Source of the DNA: JACQHC01 sp035559715
GTDB taxonomy: Bacteria; Gemmatimonadota; Gemmatimonadetes; Gemmatimonadales; GWC2-71-9
Direction of reading: 5' to 3'
Length of the DNA stretch: 29,795 bases
NCBI GenBank assembly: GCA_035559715.1
Contig: DATMAW010000232.1
Coordinates: forward strand, 1-29,795
Made by a program: the position numbers and the translations under genes. Below the pieces are notes generated by a model, which saw nothing but the letters and a program-made list of their open reading frames with translations, did not search any database and had not been told where the DNA came from. Below are positions 16,812 through 24,709 of this stretch, piece by piece. How positions within the stretch are numbered: the stretch's first letter is position 1; each line of letters opens with the position of its first letter.

Positions 16812-17749
16812 AGCGCCTGGGCGTGATGGGAACGATGGTGTGGGACACCATTTACCGGTGGGGCGGCGGCGTGCCGGTGGAGGAGTGGGGCGGCGTGTCC
16901 TACGCCCTCGCGGCCTTCGAGGCGGCGCTCGCGCCCGACTGGGTCATCGTCCCGCTCATCAAGGTGGGACGGGATCTCAGTGATCGGGCCAACCTGTTTT
17001 TCCAGCGGCTCACCCATCGCGCCGGCGCCGCTCGACTCATCGAAGTGCCCGAGCCCAATCTGCGCGTCACCCTGCGCTACGTGAGCGAGGGCCGGCGCTC
17101 GGAGTCCCGCACGGGCAGCGTGCCCAGCTGGACCTGGGATGAACTGGGGCCCATGGTCCGGGATCTCGATGCCTTGTACATCAATTTCATCTCCGGCCAC
17201 GAGATCGCCTTGCCGACAGCCGCCGCCCTGCGCCGCGGGTTCGACGGGCCGATCTATGCCGACCTGCACTCGCTGTTCCTGCACCAGGCACCCGACGGCA
17301 CGCTCCACCCGCGCGGCGTCCCCGACATCGGCTCGTGGTTCGAATGCTTCGACGTCGTGCAACTCAACGAGGACGAGATGAGCCGGCTCGACGGCGAACC
17401 GATGGAGATCGCCGCCCGCGCCCTGGCGGCGGGCGTGCGCCTCCTGGTCGTCACGCTCGGTCCGCGGGGGGCGATCTACTTCACGTCAGGTCCCTTCGTG
17501 CTCCGCGGAGCTCCGGGGGCCGGCCACGGGCCGGTCCAGACCGCCCGCATGCCGGCGCCAGCGGTGCCGCCCGGGGATCCCACCGGCTGCGGCGACGTCT
17601 TCGGGGCCACGCTGTTCTCGCGCCTGCTCGACGGCCTCCCGCCGGAACCGGCGATCGCCGAAGCCAACCGCCTGGCCGCGCGTAACGTCACCACGTACGG
17701 TGCCACCGACCTCCAGTACCACCTGCGCGGGGAGTTGGTACCCCGATGA
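16796..17749 (+). CDS. PfkB family sugar/nucleoside kinase
   Basis: 317 residues from GTG 16796, overlapping the ROK gene by 16 bases; a later ATG at 16826 would cut into the first strand (RLGVMGTMVWDTI). The C-terminal signature is GDPTGCGDVFGATLFSRLL with catalytic Asp267; the usual DTxGAGD has become DPTGCGD. GGGVPVEEWGGVSYALAAFE replaces the common Gly-rich N-terminal motif, so the substrate pocket is atypical. VVTLGPRGAIYF is the usual strand before the ATP site. It should phosphorylate a sugar or nucleoside with ATP in the cytoplasm. The substrate cannot be assigned. Its TGA overlaps the next ATG (ATGA), so expression is tied to the STAS/HATPase protein. Confidence 0.9.
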   Translation: MGQRLKRLGVMGTMVWDTIYRWGGGVPVEEWGGVSYALAAFEAALAPDWVIVPLIKVGRDLSDRANLFFQRLTHRAGAARLIEVPEPNLRVTLRYVSEGRRSESRTGSVPSWTWDELGPMVRDLDALYINFISGHEIALPTAAALRRGFDGPIYADLHSLFLHQAPDGTLHPRGVPDIGSWFECFDVVQLNEDEMSRLDGEPMEIAARALAAGVRLLVVTLGPRGAIYFTSGPFVLRGAPGAGHGPVQTARMPAPAVPPGDPTGCGDVFGATLFSRLLDGLPPEPAIAEANRLAARNVTTYGATDLQYHLRGELVPR

Positions 17750-18636
17750 CGCGCGTGGTGGAGGTCCCCGCGCATTTCGACGATCGCAGCTTCGACCAGT
17801 TCGCCCGTGAATACGCCGCCTCCGACAGCGATCGCCTCCTGTTCGACGCCCATGCGACGCAGTGGGCGTCGCCCTACGGCCTGGTCGGCCTCCTGGCCGC
17901 CGGGCAAGCGCATACCGAAACGCGGGGCGAACGCGCCCTGCTCGCGCTGCCGACCGATCGCGATGTGGCGCACTACTGGGCGCGGGCGGGGTTCCTGCGC
18001 TACGCGCCAGAATACTTCGAGCTGCACGGCAAAGCCCCGCGCGTGGCCGCCGCCAGCGAGTCCGACGTGCTGCTCGAAGTCACACCGGTGCGCGGCGCGG
18101 ACGACGTGCACGGCGTCGTGGAGCGGATCCAGGAACGGGCGGCGGCGATACTGTCGCGTGAACTCGGCCTCGAAGCGCAGGCGACCATGGGATTCGCTAT
18201 GGCGCTTTCGGAAGCGTGTCAGAATATTGTGGAGCACGCCGGCACCGGCGGTTGGGTCGCCGTGCAAACCTACAACTGGCGCCGGACGCTGAAACGACGG
18301 GTCGTGGTGATCGCCGTCGCCGACGCCGGTGTGGGGTTCCGCCGGTCACTCGAGCCCACCCAGGCCAAGCGGTTCGGCGACCGCTGGAGCGATGCGAGCG
18401 CCCTCGAGGCCGCACTCATTCAGGGCGTCTCCCGCTTCCGGGACCCCGGACGCGGCCAAGGGCTGGCGGGCATCCGGCGCTACCTCGCCCGCTGGTCGGG
18501 GAAGCTGTCGGTGCGAAGCGGCACGGCCCGCATCGCGATCGTGCCGTCCTGGGACGACGATGTACCGTTGGCAGAGGGTCTGCCGGACTTTCCTGGAAGC
18601 CAGGTGCTCATGATCATTCCGTCTCAACAACCATGA
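17746..18636 (+). CDS. STAS-like/HATPase fusion, candidate anti-sigma or partner-switch kinase
   Basis: 296 residues. About 1-95 look STAS-like: LLFDAHATQWASPYGLVGLL resembles the beta-strand and helix that carry the phosphorylatable Ser in SpoIIAA-type proteins (here Ser42). About 120-290 form a GHKL ATPase domain of the SpoIIAB/RsbW type: N-box LSEACQNIVEH (154-164), G1 ADAGVGF (192-198) and G2 GRGQGLAGI (235-243). There is no HisKA dimerisation or H-box, so it is not an ordinary sensor kinase. In related systems such ATPases phosphorylate Ser/Thr on STAS antagonists or hold sigma factors. It overlaps both neighbours by ATGA, and the next gene encodes a second STAS-like protein, the natural partner. 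The target is unknown. Confidence 0.85.
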   Translation: MTRVVEVPAHFDDRSFDQFAREYAASDSDRLLFDAHATQWASPYGLVGLLAAGQAHTETRGERALLALPTDRDVAHYWARAGFLRYAPEYFELHGKAPRVAAASESDVLLEVTPVRGADDVHGVVERIQERAAAILSRELGLEAQATMGFAMALSEACQNIVEHAGTGGWVAVQTYNWRRTLKRRVVVIAVADAGVGFRRSLEPTQAKRFGDRWSDASALEAALIQGVSRFRDPGRGQGLAGIRRYLARWSGKLSVRSGTARIAIVPSWDDDVPLAEGLPDFPGSQVLMIIPSQQP

Positions 18637-19169
18637 GGGCCATGCCGCGAATCAGTCTCCGGGAGGCCCTGCGCGAGGCCGTGGCGGACGGGTACGGCGA
18701 TCTCGTCACGCGGCGTACGGGACAGGCGGTGCGCGAGGTGATTGAACACACGCTCGCCAATCTCTCCCGGGAACAGCCGGCAGCCATTGACTTCGGTACC
18801 GTCGGCTGCCTCGACCTGTCGTGCGCCGACGAAATCGTGGGCCGGCTCCTGCGCGATCATGGAACCGCTCGGGATTTCGTCCTGCTCAATGTGAGTCCCT
18901 CGCATCGCGAGTCCATCGAGTTCGTGCTCGAGCGCCACCAACTGGCCGTCGCCATGCGTGACGCCGAAGGCACGACGGACGTCGTGGGCTCGGTCTCCGA
19001 GCCGGCGCGCCGGGTGTTCCAATTCCTGGCCGCCGGAGGAGCCTCCAGCACCGCGGACATCGCCGCCGGCCTCCAGCTCGCGCCGGAAGCGGCGCAGGCC
19101 GCGCTCGATGAGCTACACCGGCGCCGGCTGGTGCGGGCCGCACGCGCCGCCGCCACCACCGCCGCGTGA
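18633..19169 (+). CDS. STAS-like (DUF4325-type) protein with C-terminal winged helix
   Basis: 178 residues from ATG 18633, overlapping the previous TGA (ATGA). About residues 25-105 fit a STAS-like fold: REQPAAIDFGTVGCLDLSCA, then DEIVGRLL, with Ser63 where SpoIIAA-type proteins are phosphorylated. The C-terminal 65 residues look like a winged helix: PARRVFQFLAAGGASSTADI, then LQLAPEAAQAALDELHRRRL, ending in basic and alanine-rich residues. A STAS-like antagonist fused to a DNA- or protein-binding helix is unusual. It probably pairs with the upstream ATPase, giving a switch in which phosphorylation controls partner or DNA binding; this is inference. The GTG of the next gene overlaps its stop. 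Confidence 0.75.
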   Translation: MRAMPRISLREALREAVADGYGDLVTRRTGQAVREVIEHTLANLSREQPAAIDFGTVGCLDLSCADEIVGRLLRDHGTARDFVLLNVSPSHRESIEFVLERHQLAVAMRDAEGTTDVVGSVSEPARRVFQFLAAGGASSTADIAAGLQLAPEAAQAALDELHRRRLVRAARAAATTAA

Positions 19170-20323
19170 AGCGCCGAGCCCTCGGGCAGTCCACCATCGC
19201 CGTCCACGGCGGCACGCGCCACAAGGCCGATCGGGATCCTGTCGCCAATCCCATCTACCAGAGTTCGACGTTCGTCAATCCCGTCGGGTCGTCCGATGAG
19301 GTGCTGTATTCACGCTACGGCAACAACCCGAATCAGGTGGACATCGCCCGACGCCTGGCTCAACTGGAGGGCGCGGACCAGGCCATCTTCGTGTCCAGCG
19401 GGATGGGCGCGACCGCGCTCGCCCACCTGGCCGTGCTCAGGCCCGGCGACCATCTGGTGTCGAGCGCGTGGATCTACGGCGGCACGTACAAGCTGTTCAC
19501 CCAGGAGTTCGGCCGGATCGGTATCGATGTGACGTTCGCCGACCCCGCCACGGCGCGCAGCTGGAAGCGGCACATGCGGCCCAATACACGCGCCGTCTTC
19601 CTCGAGACGCCTACAAATCCAACGATGCGCGTGCTCGACATCGAGCCGCTCGCCAAGACGTGCCGCGCCGAAGGCGTGGCCTTGATCGTGGATTCCACGT
19701 TCGCCTCGCCGATCAACTTCCGCCCACTCGATCATGGCGCCGACGTCGTCATCCACAGCGCCACGAAATACCTCAACGGCCACTCGGACGTCATCGCCGG
19801 CGCCGTGGCGGGCTCCGAGGCCGTGGTCGAGGAAGTGCGGAGCCTCATGAAGGTGTGGGGCCAGGCGCTCGATCCGTTCGCCGCCTGGCTGATTGACCGC
19901 GGCTTGAAGACGCTCGCGGTGCGGATGGAGCGACACAACGCCAACGGACTCGCGTTCGCCGCATGGGCGGCGGAGCACCCCAAGATCGTGGCGGTGCACT
20001 ACCCCGGGCTCGAGGATCATCCGGATCACCGGCTGGCCAAGCGCTTGCTCGCCGGGTTCGGCGGGATGGTGGGCATCCAGGTGCGAGGCGGGGCGCGAGG
20101 CGCCGAGAAAGTGCTCAAGCGGCTCCGCATCGCCCAGCACGCGCCCAGTCTCGGCGGCGTCGAGACACTCGTGTCGGAACCGAGGCTCACGTCCCACGCC
20201 GGACTGTCCCCCCAGCAACGAGAGGCGCAGGGCATTCCGGACGGATTCATTCGCGTTAGCCTCGGGATCGAAGACGTGTCGGACGTCATCGCGGATTTCG
20301 AGCACGCCCTCAACGCCCTGTAG
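19166..20323 (+). CDS. Cys/Met-metabolism PLP-dependent enzyme (cystathionine gamma-synthase/lyase type)
   Basis: 385 residues from GTG 19166 (GTGA overlap). Family marks are QSSTFVNP, YSRYGNNPNQ (usually SRYGNPT), SSGMGATALAHL with the phosphate-binding Gly-Met, ETPTNPTMRVLD, DSTFASP with the pyridine-N Asp, and VIHSATKYLNGHSDVIAG with PLP-binding Lys201. SLGGVETLVSEP closes the fold. Members make or break C-S bonds in transsulfuration or methionine metabolism: cystathionine gamma-synthase, gamma-lyase, O-acylhomoserine sulfhydrylase or methionine gamma-lyase. The sequence alone does not decide among these. Cytoplasmic. Its place between a STAS protein and ftsE has no evident metabolic logic; no other methionine gene is in the window. 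Confidence 0.93.
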   Translation: MKRRALGQSTIAVHGGTRHKADRDPVANPIYQSSTFVNPVGSSDEVLYSRYGNNPNQVDIARRLAQLEGADQAIFVSSGMGATALAHLAVLRPGDHLVSSAWIYGGTYKLFTQEFGRIGIDVTFADPATARSWKRHMRPNTRAVFLETPTNPTMRVLDIEPLAKTCRAEGVALIVDSTFASPINFRPLDHGADVVIHSATKYLNGHSDVIAGAVAGSEAVVEEVRSLMKVWGQALDPFAAWLIDRGLKTLAVRMERHNANGLAFAAWAAEHPKIVAVHYPGLEDHPDHRLAKRLLAGFGGMVGIQVRGGARGAEKVLKRLRIAQHAPSLGGVETLVSEPRLTSHAGLSPQQREAQGIPDGFIRVSLGIEDVSDVIADFEHALNAL

Positions 20324-20329
20324 TTCCCC

Positions 20330-21037
20330 GTGATTCGGTTCGCCAGCGTGTTCAAGGCGTACCCCCGCGGGTCGCTCGCGCTCAAAGACGTGTCGTTTCA
20401 CATCGCCAAAGGTGAATTCGCGTTTTTCACGGGGCATTCCGGCGCGGGAAAATCCACTGTGCTCCGTCTGATCTACGCCGAGGAGTTCCCGACGTCCGGC
20501 GAGGTGCGTGTGTCGGGCTTCCTCACGTCCGCCCTGTCGGCGCGGGACATTCCCAGGTTGCGCCGCCGGCTCGGCATCGTCTTCCAGGACTTCCGGCTGC
20601 TGGAAGATCGCACGGCGGAGGAAAACGTCGCCTTCGCGCTCGAAGTCACGGGGGCGCGTCGCGCCACGATCGCCCCCAGGGTGATGCGGGTGCTGGCCCA
20701 GGTGGGGCTCGCGGCGAAGGCCTCGGCCTACCCCCGGGAGCTTTCGGGAGGAGAGCAGCAGCGCGTCGCCATTGCCCGCGCGCTGGTGAACGATCCGCTC
20801 GTGCTGCTCGCCGATGAACCGACCGGGAACCTCGACGAGCGTGCCACGCGGGGCGTGTTTCAGCTGCTGCGAGACATCAACGCCGCGGGAACGGCGGTCC
20901 TCATGGCCACGCACGATCTGGACCTCGTGCGGCAGGTGCCCTACCGAGTCATCGAACTGCAGCAGGGCGCCCTCGTGTACGACTCCGGCGCCGACGGCAC
21001 GGCTCCCGGTGACGCAGAAGCGGGTGGTGGCCCGTGA
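20330..21037 (+). CDS. ftsE: Cell division ATP-binding protein FtsE
   Basis: 235 residues from GTG 20330, six bases after the PLP enzyme stop. Walker A is GHSGAGKST (35-43). The Q-loop is VFQDFRLLEDRTAEENVAF (a standard FtsE feature), the signature LSGGEQQRVAIARAL, Walker B VLLADEPTGNLD, and the H-loop ATHD. FtsE hydrolyses ATP on the cytoplasmic face with FtsX to signal septal peptidoglycan hydrolysis through a periplasmic activator. The last 15 or so residues (DSGADGTAPGDAEAGGGP) form a short flexible tail. The stop overlaps the ftsX GTG. Confidence 0.97.
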   Translation: MIRFASVFKAYPRGSLALKDVSFHIAKGEFAFFTGHSGAGKSTVLRLIYAEEFPTSGEVRVSGFLTSALSARDIPRLRRRLGIVFQDFRLLEDRTAEENVAFALEVTGARRATIAPRVMRVLAQVGLAAKASAYPRELSGGEQQRVAIARALVNDPLVLLADEPTGNLDERATRGVFQLLRDINAAGTAVLMATHDLDLVRQVPYRVIELQQGALVYDSGADGTAPGDAEAGGGP

Positions 21038-21897
21038 ATCTCGCGCTGCGGGAGGCGCTGCTTGGTTTTCGCCGCGCACCCCTGCTCTCCGTGCTGTCCG
21101 TCACGACGATCGCGTTCGCGCTGTTCGTGGTCGGCCTGTTCGGGCTCGTGGCGCTCAACCTGCGCGACGCCCTCGCTGCGGTCGAAGAGCGCGTGGAGAT
21201 CGTGGTCTACCTGCGGCGCGGGACGCCGATCGAGGCCGCCACGCTCGCCATCGCCGACATCGAGACCTTTCCCGAGGTCGCATCGGCAACGTACGTGAGC
21301 GACGAAGAGGCGCTCGCGCGGGCGCGCCGGGAGCTGCCCGAGTTCCAGGGCGTCTTCTCCGAGCTGCGATCCAACCCGCTGCCGGCCTCCATCGAGGTCC
21401 GATTGAAACCGGGGTTCCGCAGCAGCGAGCACGTCAACGCCGTCGCCGACCGGCTGCGCGGATTCCGGTTCGCCGAAGACATCCGCTACGGACGGGAGTG
21501 GATCGAGAAGCTCGATCGGCTGCGAGACATCGCCGCGCTCGTGGGGTTGGCGGTGGGCGCCGCCTTCGCCGTGGCGTCGGTGATCATCATCGGCACCACG
21601 ATCCGGATGGGCGTGCTGCATCGCAGCCGGGAGATCGCGATCATGCGGCTGGTGGGTGCCACGGACGGTTTCATCCGCCGGCCGTTCCTGCTGGAAGGCG
21701 CCCTCAAGGGCGCGCTCGGGGGGATCGCCGCCGTGGCACTCAGTCACGCGGCCTTCATCACCGTGGACCGGCTCCTGTTCGACGCCGTGTTCTTCGAGCC
21801 GGTCATGGTGGGATCGGTGGTGCTGTTCGGCACTACGCTTGGCCTGCTCGCGAGCGCGCTGAGCGTGCGCCGCCACCTCCGGGGGCCGTCGCCGTGA
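21034..21897 (+). CDS. ftsX: Cell division protein FtsX
   Basis: 287 residues from GTG 21034, GTGA overlap with ftsE. Four membrane segments are visible: about 18-45 (SVLSVTTIAFALFVVGLFGL), 167-192 (AALVGLAVGAAFAVASVIII), 220-245 and 250-275. Between the first and second lies the periplasmic domain (about 50-165: EERVEIVVYLRRGTPIEAAT, later NPLPASIEVRLKPGF), which is the usual FtsX activator-binding part. It forms the membrane half of FtsEX and should pass conformational change to the EnvC-like protein encoded next. The gene order ftsE-ftsX-envC gives direct support. Confidence 0.97.
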   Translation: MNLALREALLGFRRAPLLSVLSVTTIAFALFVVGLFGLVALNLRDALAAVEERVEIVVYLRRGTPIEAATLAIADIETFPEVASATYVSDEEALARARRELPEFQGVFSELRSNPLPASIEVRLKPGFRSSEHVNAVADRLRGFRFAEDIRYGREWIEKLDRLRDIAALVGLAVGAAFAVASVIIIGTTIRMGVLHRSREIAIMRLVGATDGFIRRPFLLEGALKGALGGIAAVALSHAAFITVDRLLFDAVFFEPVMVGSVVLFGTTLGLLASALSVRRHLRGPSP

Positions 21898-23072
21898 GGC
21901 CGCGCGGCGCGGTGGTGGCCGTGGCGGCATGCGCCGCCCTGGGAACCGCAACCCGGGCGGCCGCGCAGGATATCGAGCGACAGATCCGGACCAACACCCA
22001 ACGCCTGGAGGAGATCCGCCGAGAGCGCGATCAGCTGGAGGCCGAACTGGGTCGCCTGCGCGGCCGCGCCCGGACCCTGGCGGCGGAACTGGCCAACATC
22101 GAGCGCCAGCGCGGAGCCACCCACCGCCTCATCAACGAGATCGATCGGCAAATCGGCTCGCTCGGCGCCGCCCTGGACACGGTAAGCCTGGACCTCGCCC
22201 TGTCGCAGGACGCCCACGCCGAAAAGCTGGCGGTGCTGGAGCGCCGGCTCGTGGACATCTACAAGCGGGGGCCCCTCTGGCCGTTCCAGGCGCTCCTCGC
22301 GGCCGAGAGCTTCGGACAGCTGGTGAGCCGCTACAAATACCTGTACCTCGTGTCTCAGCAGGATCAGGCGCTCGCGCGCTCCGTCGAGCACTTGCGCGAT
22401 CGCGTGGCCGATCAGCGCCGCCAGCTGCTTGCGCTTCGCGCCGAACTGGGCAACCGGCGGGAGGACCGCGCGAGGGAACTCGAGCGGTACGCCCAACTGG
22501 AACGGCAGCGGCAGCGCTCCCTGGCGCAAACACGGGGATCGGAGCGGAACACCGCGGCGCGACTCGACTCCCTCACGCGGGACGAACAACGCCTGAACGA
22601 TCTCATCGCCTCACTCGAGCGTGCGCGCCGTTCAGCCACGGCGGCCGCGGGACCGGCCAGCATCACGCCGGACGACCTGGGCAAGCTGCCCTGGCCGGCG
22701 GACGGTGAGATTCTCTATCGCTTCGGCCCCCACCAGCTGCCCAATCGCACCACGGTGCGCTATCAGGGCGTGGGGATCAAACTGCCCGTCGGAACGCCCG
22801 TGCGGGCGGTGGCGGGTGGCGCGGTGGAGTTCGCCGGTCCTCTGGGGACCTACGGGCTCACCGTCATCCTCAACCACGGCGGGAGCTTCTCCACGCTGTA
22901 CCTGTACCTATCGCGGATCAGCGTCACGAAGGGACAGCGGGTGCAGGCGGGGGAAATCGTGGGACATTCCGGCGGGGCCGCCACGAGCGAAGGCCCGCAC
23001 ATCGAATTCCAGATCCGTGGCGAGAGCGGCATCACCCTCGACCCGCTGAACTGGCTGCGCAACCGGCGCTGA
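21894..23072 (+). CDS. envC: EnvC-like murein hydrolase activator with degenerate LytM (M23) domain
   Basis: 392 residues from GTG 21894 (GTGA overlap with ftsX). A signal peptide ends GTATRAAAQDIE. About 25-260 form long coiled coils rich in Arg, Glu and Leu, as in EnvC. The C-terminal LytM domain (about 270-392) keeps the fold but not the active site. Where active M23 enzymes have HxGxDxA this protein has RYQGVGIKLP, and the HxH motif reads PHIEFQIR, so three zinc ligands are lost. That matches E. coli EnvC, which activates amidases without cutting peptidoglycan. It probably binds FtsX in the periplasm and switches on a septal amidase, none of which is encoded here. The symbol is given by function and synteny. 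Confidence 0.92.
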   Translation: MRPRGAVVAVAACAALGTATRAAAQDIERQIRTNTQRLEEIRRERDQLEAELGRLRGRARTLAAELANIERQRGATHRLINEIDRQIGSLGAALDTVSLDLALSQDAHAEKLAVLERRLVDIYKRGPLWPFQALLAAESFGQLVSRYKYLYLVSQQDQALARSVEHLRDRVADQRRQLLALRAELGNRREDRARELERYAQLERQRQRSLAQTRGSERNTAARLDSLTRDEQRLNDLIASLERARRSATAAAGPASITPDDLGKLPWPADGEILYRFGPHQLPNRTTVRYQGVGIKLPVGTPVRAVAGGAVEFAGPLGTYGLTVILNHGGSFSTLYLYLSRISVTKGQRVQAGEIVGHSGGAATSEGPHIEFQIRGESGITLDPLNWLRNRR

Positions 23073-23105
23073 GCGCGAGCGAGAAACCCCGGTTATCGTA
23101 CAAGC

Positions 23106-23792
23106 GTGGCGTCGCTCATGACATCCAGCCGTTGGGGCCGGACCTCGGCGAGCCACCGCGAGCGACGACGCATGGTGCGGGAGCAGTTGGCCGCTCGCGG
23201 GATCACCGACATCCGCGTCCTGGCCGCGATGGCAGCCGTCCCACGTGAGCTGTTCGTCGCGCCCCACCTCCAAAACCGCGCGTACGAAGACCAACCCCTC
23301 CCGGCCGGTTCCGGCCAGACCATCTCGCAGCCGTTCATGGTGGCGCTGATGACGCAGGAGGCCTGCCTCACCAGGCGGACCCGTGTCCTGGAAGTGGGAA
23401 CGGGAACGGGCTACCACACCGCCGTGCTGGCGAAGATCGCCGCCCACGTATGGTCCCTGGAGCGACTACCGGAACTCTCCCGCGCCGCCCAGGCACGCCT
23501 CGAGCAGCTCGGCGTGCGGAACGCGACCCTGCTGATTGGCGACGGGGCGGCGGGTTATCCGGAGCAGGCTCCGTATGGCGCCATCGTCGTGGCCGCGGCG
23601 GCGCCCGCGCCGCCCCCCCGCTTGCTGAACCAGCTTGATCTTGGCGGACGGCTGGTTATTCCGATTGGCGACCGGGCGCTGCAAGACCTGCTGGTGTACG
23701 AGCGCACGCCAACGGGCTTCCGCGAGCGGAATGCCGGGCCCTGTCGGTTCGTCCCGCTCGTCTCCCCCGCCGCGTTTACCGACCCCGAGTAG
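23106..23792 (+). CDS. pcm: Protein-L-isoaspartate O-methyltransferase
   Basis: 228 residues if GTG 23106 is the start; ATG 23118 is possible. Family marks are ERRRMVREQLAARGI at the N-terminus, the QTISQPFMVALMTQ block, the SAM-binding motif VLEVGTGTGYHTAVLA, and the later DGAAGYPEQAPYGAIVV plus AAAAPAPPP segment. It methylates isoaspartyl residues in damaged proteins so they can return to aspartate, in the cytoplasm. TATCGT lies six bases before the GTG without a ribosome site, so this gene may also be read from its own leaderless transcript or from the upstream string 33 bases away. It converges with the SurE gene and the two 3' ends overlap by 17 bases. Confidence 0.95.
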   Translation: MASLMTSSRWGRTSASHRERRRMVREQLAARGITDIRVLAAMAAVPRELFVAPHLQNRAYEDQPLPAGSGQTISQPFMVALMTQEACLTRRTRVLEVGTGTGYHTAVLAKIAAHVWSLERLPELSRAAQARLEQLGVRNATLLIGDGAAGYPEQAPYGAIVVAAAAPAPPPRLLNQLDLGGRLVIPIGDRALQDLLVYERTPTGFRERNAGPCRFVPLVSPAAFTDPE

Positions 23793-24639
23793 AATCCACG
23801 CGTCGCTCGAGGTTCTTGAACGAGCCCAGCTGATCCTCAGCCGTCTGATCGACCCTGAGCGGCGTCACGGTGATGAACCCGCGATTGAACGCGTTCAGGT
23901 CCGTTCCCTCGGCGTCGTCGGCCGGTGGGTCCCAGTTGTCCCAGAAATACAGCTGGCCCGACGGATTGGTGCGGCGCTCGTACCGCTGCGACGACGTCTT
24001 CACGCTCTGGCGCGTGACCCGCACGGCCGGGAGCACGTTCGCCACTCCGGCGGGCACGTTGATATTGAGTAACAAGGGGGGCCGCAGGCGCCCCTCGCGG
24101 GCGAGCCGTTCGATCAAGTGCCGCGCGAACCCCGCAGTCGCGTGGTAGTCTTGCCACTCGTTTCCACCAAGCGAGACCGCGATGGCGGGAATGCCCAGAA
24201 ACGCCGCTTCGCGCGCCGCCCCCACCGTGCCGGACAGCCACACCGAGAGCCCGATGTTCTCGCCCGCGTTGATGCCGGAGACCACCAGGTCCGGCAGGGA
24301 GTCCATCAGCTGCTCGATCGCGAGCCGCACCACCGTGGCCGGCCGCGCGGACACTGCAAACCATGGAATGCTGTCGTCGTTGAGCACCCGGCGCACGAAG
24401 ATGGGATCTCGGAACGTGATGCTGTGACCCATGCCGCTTTGCTGCTCGCGCGGCGCCGCGACGAACACCCGCCCCAGGGGCCCAAGCGAGTCCGCCAGCG
24501 CCTGGAGCCCCGGCGCGTCGAAGCCGTCGTCATTGGAGATCAGGATGCGCAGCGGGCGCTGCTGCGCCTGCCCGGCGGCAGGCTGGACAAACGCTGCACA
24601 CACCAGTAACCAAAAGGCTGCCAGAAACCCGCGCGCCAT
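23776..24639 (-). CDS. surE: Exported SurE-type 5'/3'-nucleotidase
   Basis: 287 residues from ATG 24639, preceded by TTGGAG at a normal distance. Residues 1-24 (MARGFLAAFWLLVCAAFVQP, then AAGQ) form a clear Sec signal, whereas classical SurE is cytoplasmic. The SurE core follows: ILISNDDGFDAPGL with metal ligands Asp37/Asp38, REQQSGMGHSIT with the metal-binding Ser, and VVSGINAGENIG with the metal-binding Asn. The C-terminal part (NRGFITVTPLRVDQTA) matches the family. It removes phosphate from nucleoside 5' or 3' monophosphates, here presumably in the periplasm, feeding phosphate and nucleoside uptake. It diverges from an exported alkaline phosphatase over a 70-base gap, suggesting shared control. 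Confidence 0.93.
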   Translation of the reverse strand: MARGFLAAFWLLVCAAFVQPAAGQAQQRPLRILISNDDGFDAPGLQALADSLGPLGRVFVAAPREQQSGMGHSITFRDPIFVRRVLNDDSIPWFAVSARPATVVRLAIEQLMDSLPDLVVSGINAGENIGLSVWLSGTVGAAREAAFLGIPAIAVSLGGNEWQDYHATAGFARHLIERLAREGRLRPPLLLNINVPAGVANVLPAVRVTRQSVKTSSQRYERRTNPSGQLYFWDNWDPPADDAEGTDLNAFNRGFITVTPLRVDQTAEDQLGSFKNLERRVDSTRGR

Positions 24640-24709
24640 GTGTCACTCCAACGTAACATGTGAGAGGTGGAACCTGGGAATGCTGGGACGGCTATCAAAG
24701 GAAAGCACA

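Noticed and set aside
19100..19200. SAM or methionine riboswitch before the PLP enzyme
   Set aside because: The gene overlaps the upstream stop by GTGA, so there is no leader to hold a riboswitch.
19310..21079. Long minus-strand open frame opposite the PLP enzyme and ftsE
   Set aside because: Both plus-strand genes have complete motifs; the antisense frame is an artefact of GC-rich third positions.
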